From: Irineochytrium annulatum
Taxonomy: Eukaryota > Chytridiomycota > Chytridiomycetes > Chytridiales > Chytridiaceae
Assembly (NCBI GenBank): GCA_027600665.1
Contig: JADGJL010001075.1
Span: 1 to 10,476 of the forward strand
DNA length: 10,476 nt
Direction: 5' to 3'
The position numbers and the translations under genes are program-made. Positions 7,757 through 10,476 of this stretch are shown here, piece by piece. Within the stretch, counting starts at the first letter, position 1, and every line of letters begins with the position of its first letter. Under the pieces are notes generated by a model, which did no database searches, was not told where the DNA came from, and saw only the letters and a list, made by a program, of their open reading frames with translations.

Positions 7757-9761
7757 ATGGCCGCCGCAGACCAGACGAGCCCCAGGACCTTCAAGGTCGC
7801 GATCATCGGCGCCGGCGCCTCGGGCATCGCCGCTGGCGTCGAACTGCAACGGAAGGTCTGTGTGTTTGAGCGCCTTGGGTGCATCCTGTCTTGCATCGTC
7901 TGAACCGTGCCTCTGCCATCCAGCTCGGGCTGAAGGACTTCATCATCCTCGAGAAGCACGACGCGTTCGGTGGCACGTGGAACCTGAACACCTACCCCGG
8001 TGCCGCCAGCGATGTCCTTGGGCATGTCTATTGTTACTCATTCGCTCCCAACCCCGGTACGTGTGCCTCACCGCGAAGCTTGCACACCTCTTCTGATGCG
8101 CGACAACCAGACTGTTCCATGAAATGGCCCGAGCAGCCCGAGATAAAGGCCTACTTTGAAAAGGTCGCCCACGACTGGGACCTGCAGTCCCGCGTCCAGT
8201 TCCGCACCGAGGTCGTCAAGGGAACGTGGTCCGAGACGAGCCACCACTGGGCCCTGGAGACCCGTCGGTCGACCGGTGAAGTGGAGACCATCATCGTCAA
8301 GGCCGTTATCAGCGGGGTAGGGCAGCTCAACAACCCCTCGTACCCGAACATCCCGGGCGTGAAGGAGGGGGATGTGACGTTTAAAAAGGGGCCCGTGATG
8401 CATTCGTCACGATGGGATCATGGGTATGATTTCGAGGGAAAGACTGTGGGCATTATCGGGACTGGAGCCAGGTTTGCATCCCCTTTGATTCCAAACCTGG
8501 AAACTGATGTAGTATACCAGCTGCATCCAGTTTGCCCCACGCATCGCTCCCCTCGCCAAGAAGCTCCACATCTACCAGCGATCCGCGGCCTACGTCATGC
8601 CCCGCCTCAACTTCAAGTACTCGGCTGTGTTTAAGTGGTGCGCCCGCTACGTCCCCTTCTTCCTCCGTTACTACCGTCTGAACTGGCTCGCGGCGGTAAG
8701 CGTTCTCTTTCGCCCCCTCCCCCTTGGCTCACGAAAAGAAAATGTTGCATAGCTCGACCGCCTCTACATCCTCCTCCGCACCGACCTGCCCGTCGAGGCC
8801 ATGGCCCGGCGGGTCCTTAATCTCCATCTCCGCATGTCCGTCAAGGACGCCTCCCTCCGCTCAAAGTTGACGCCGGACTACCCCGTGGGCTGCAAGCGCC
8901 TTCTGATCACGGACGAGTGGTACGAGACGCTGCAGAGGCCCAACGTGTCGCTGCACACCGATAAGGTTCTCCGCGTCACGGAGGGGAACATCGTGACGCA
9001 GTCGAAGGATGGCGCGGAGGATCTTGGGGAGGAATTGGACGTCATTGTACTGGGTACCGGGTTCAAGGCCACGGGGTTCCTGGCGCCGATGGAGTTTGTC
9101 GGGATGGGTGGGCGGAGCCTGAGGGATGAGTGGGACAGCAAAAAGGGCGCTGAGGCCTACAAGGGGTTCGCCATCGAAGGTTTGCATTCCCGTACTACCC
9201 CTCCCCCCCCCCTGTCTTGACCATTTCAAGTGCATAACCCGTGTCGTTTTTTAACATAGGCTTCCCAAACCTCTTCATGCTGTACGGCCCCGGCACGAAC
9301 CTGGGCCATAATAGCATCATCTTCATGGTCGAGTGCGCCCTGCGCTCCATCATCCCGTGCCTCTCCGTGATCCTCGACGAGAAGAACCCGACTCCCTACG
9401 TCGTGCCTCGTAAAGCCGTGCAGGAGGCGTACAACGTGGAGCACTTTAAGGAGTTAGAGAAGACTACGTTTGCGGGTTCGTGTGGGTCGTGGTATAGGGA
9501 CAGGATTAGCGGGAAGCTGACGACGCAATGGAGGTCGTTCGTGTTTGTGTACTGGTGGATCACAAGGAAGGTAAATGTGGAGGATTTCGAGCAGGTGAGT
9601 TAGCCGAACATAAAGTGTAAGTGAAGCCTTTCTTAACCTCCCTATAGGTCGGGCAGAAGCCGTTCGCAGCCATCAAGGCAGCTCAATTTCAGGCAAATTT
9701 GAGGACGTACATGATTGCAGCGGCGTTAGTCGGGGCGGGTGCTGCGATGATGAGACGTTAA
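7757..9761 (+). CDS. Baeyer-Villiger-type flavin monooxygenase
   Basis: Model: join(7757..7855, 7924..8056, 8111..8471, 8521..8695, 8753..9179, 9260..9594, 9648..9761), 547 aa. The start has a strong context, GCCGCCATGG. An FAD Rossmann motif GAGASG is at 18-23 and an acidic strand end at E43. GGTWNLNTYPGAASD (49-63) fits the known BVMO fingerprint [AG]GxWxxxx[FY]P[GM]xxxD. A second fingerprint-like stretch, FKKGPVMHSSRWD (168-180), precedes the NADPH Rossmann motif GTGAS (194-198). The late LGTGF motif (VIVLGTGFKATGF) and LYGPGTNLGHNSI are also typical. Such enzymes use NADPH, FAD and O2 to insert oxygen into ketones or to oxygenate heteroatoms; the substrate is unknown. The protein ends in a hydrophobic stretch (MIAAALVGAGAAMM) before RR, possibly a membrane anchor. 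Introns are 49-80 nt. The 3' UTR probably uses AATAAA at 9905-9910. Confidence 0.88.
8057..8110 (+). other. In-frame, stop-free 54-nt intron in the monooxygenase gene
   Basis: The stretch begins GTACGT, carries CTGAT as a branch candidate and ends ACCAG. It is 18 codons long with no stop, so the frame reads through. Removing it joins YSFAPNP to DCSMKWPEQPEIKAYF, which matches the spacing of the related enzymes (SFxPNPxW...QPEIRAY). Confidence 0.8.
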
Positions 9762-10163
9762 ATACGCATTTGTTTTGAATACAACCGGACTATGACTTTG
9801 TTTACGTGCTCACGATGTGAATGTACTAATATGTATATATTTTGCTAGGCAATCTCTTCCGGGTCTTAAGACATAGTGCGAGCTCACGTTTTAAAGTGTA
9901 GTTTAATAAAGGGAGAACACGGTTGCAAAGAATACACATAAGGAGTGAGGGGAGAGGACTTGGCGGGGCTAATCAATCAAATGAAGAAGGGGGAGAGAGG
10001 ATAATGTGATGATGGCGAAAAGCATTAGCCTTGAAGCCTATAGATAGATATACACAATATACAAAAAGATAATAATCCCCTCCTTCATCAGCTAATAATA
10101 TCAACAGTACGCTAAGCGCCTGCAATAAGCATAAACCCATGCGACCATCGAAGCGAAGAAAGT
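9762..10163. other. Convergent 3' region, no gene seen
   Basis: These 402 AT-richer bases lie between two convergent stop codons. AATAAA at 9905-9910, 144 nt past the monooxygenase stop, is a plausible polyadenylation signal for the + strand. Short AT-rich simple sequence occurs near 9829-9843 and 10040-10065 (GATA/TATA-like). No credible coding or RNA gene was found. Confidence 0.5.
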
Positions 10164-10476
10164 TCATGCCTCAGGAACGAACCATCCCACCACAGGCCAA
10201 TGATCGCTCATTTCTTCGCCGTAGTCGACAACCTCCCCTCCGACCTTTTTCAGCTTCAGAAAGTCAACAACCTCTCCACCACCGACATCAATACCCTTGA
10301 ACCCAAATACATAATCCACCCTCTGAGGTGTCCCGGCCGAGCTCGTCCCACCACCAAACAAGTCCCGTTCGGGGCCTTCGCCCGCCCCATGAATCCCGAA
10401 AGGCCTCCTCGCCAAGATGTTCCTTGTAGGGTCATATGTGGCGACCCCGTCCCCGAAGTTGGCGAACCCCTTCCTC
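10164..10476 (-). CDS. Endonuclease/exonuclease/phosphatase-fold enzyme, C-terminal part (partial)
   Basis: The frame is open from the right window edge (first complete codon at 10475) to TGA at 10166-10164, giving 104 codons of a gene that starts outside the window. The fragment reads RKGFANFGDGVATYDPTRNI, then LARRPFGIHG, a Gly-rich loop, RVDYVFGF and finally SDHWPVVGWFVPEA. RxDYxF followed by SDHxPV is the C-terminal signature of the EEP (DNase I-like) superfamily, where the Asp-His pair coordinates metal and takes part in phosphodiester or phosphomonoester cleavage. Members include sphingomyelinase-like, inositol-phosphatase and nuclease enzymes, and this fragment does not decide between them. 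No intron is evident. It is convergent with the monooxygenase gene. Confidence 0.78.
   Translation of the reverse strand, partial: RKGFANFGDGVATYDPTRNILARRPFGIHGAGEGPERDLFGGGTSSAGTPQRVDYVFGFKGIDVGGGEVVDFLKLKKVGGEVVDYGEEMSDHWPVVGWFVPEA

Noticed and set aside
9197..9212. Poly-C run in an intron of the monooxygenase gene
   Set aside because: It is a simple homopolymer inside an intron, upstream of a normal pyrimidine tract and acceptor, with no sign of function beyond length variability.
1..10476. CRISPR array, transposon, viral or horizontally transferred cassette
   Set aside because: No terminal inverted repeats, transposase, integrase or reverse transcriptase frames, or regular spacer arrays were seen. 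The intron-rich genes look native throughout.

Overview
This is a gene-dense stretch of a GC-rich eukaryotic nuclear genome. Most genes are split by short GT-AG introns of about 41-82 nt, many with CTAAC- or CTGAC-like branch sites. A full-length RIB43A-type axonemal protein shows that the organism builds cilia or flagella. Compact fungal-style introns, an AIP-like FKBP/TPR co-chaperone and short intergenic gaps together suggest a zoosporic (chytrid-like) fungus. That placement is inference; another flagellated protist is possible.

Layout, left to right: (1) the 3' end of a probable serine/threonine protein kinase, + strand, cut by the window edge; (2) an AIP-like immunophilin/TPR co-chaperone, - strand, three exons; (3) a 349-nt divergent intergenic region; (4) a RIB43A/RIBC-family axonemal protein, + strand, eight exons; (5) a STI1/DP-repeat protein, - strand, convergent with RIB43A, with a difficult 5' splicing pattern; (6) a 94-nt divergent gap; (7) a predicted type II membrane glycosyltransferase, + strand, four exons, one intron of which is large and holds a 19-nt tandem repeat; (8) a Baeyer-Villiger-type flavin monooxygenase, + strand, seven exons, with a hydrophobic C-terminus; (9) a 402-nt convergent 3' region; (10) the C-terminal end of an endonuclease/exonuclease/phosphatase-fold enzyme, - strand, cut by the right edge.

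Most genes look like independent housekeeping or metabolic loci. The one suggestive grouping is the RIB43A gene flanked by two chaperone-type genes: an AIP-like Hsp90-type co-chaperone sharing its upstream region, and a STI1-domain protein on its other side. Whether these are co-expressed in zoospore or flagellum formation cannot be told from sequence. All exon models were assembled by hand from reading frame, splice sites and family similarity.
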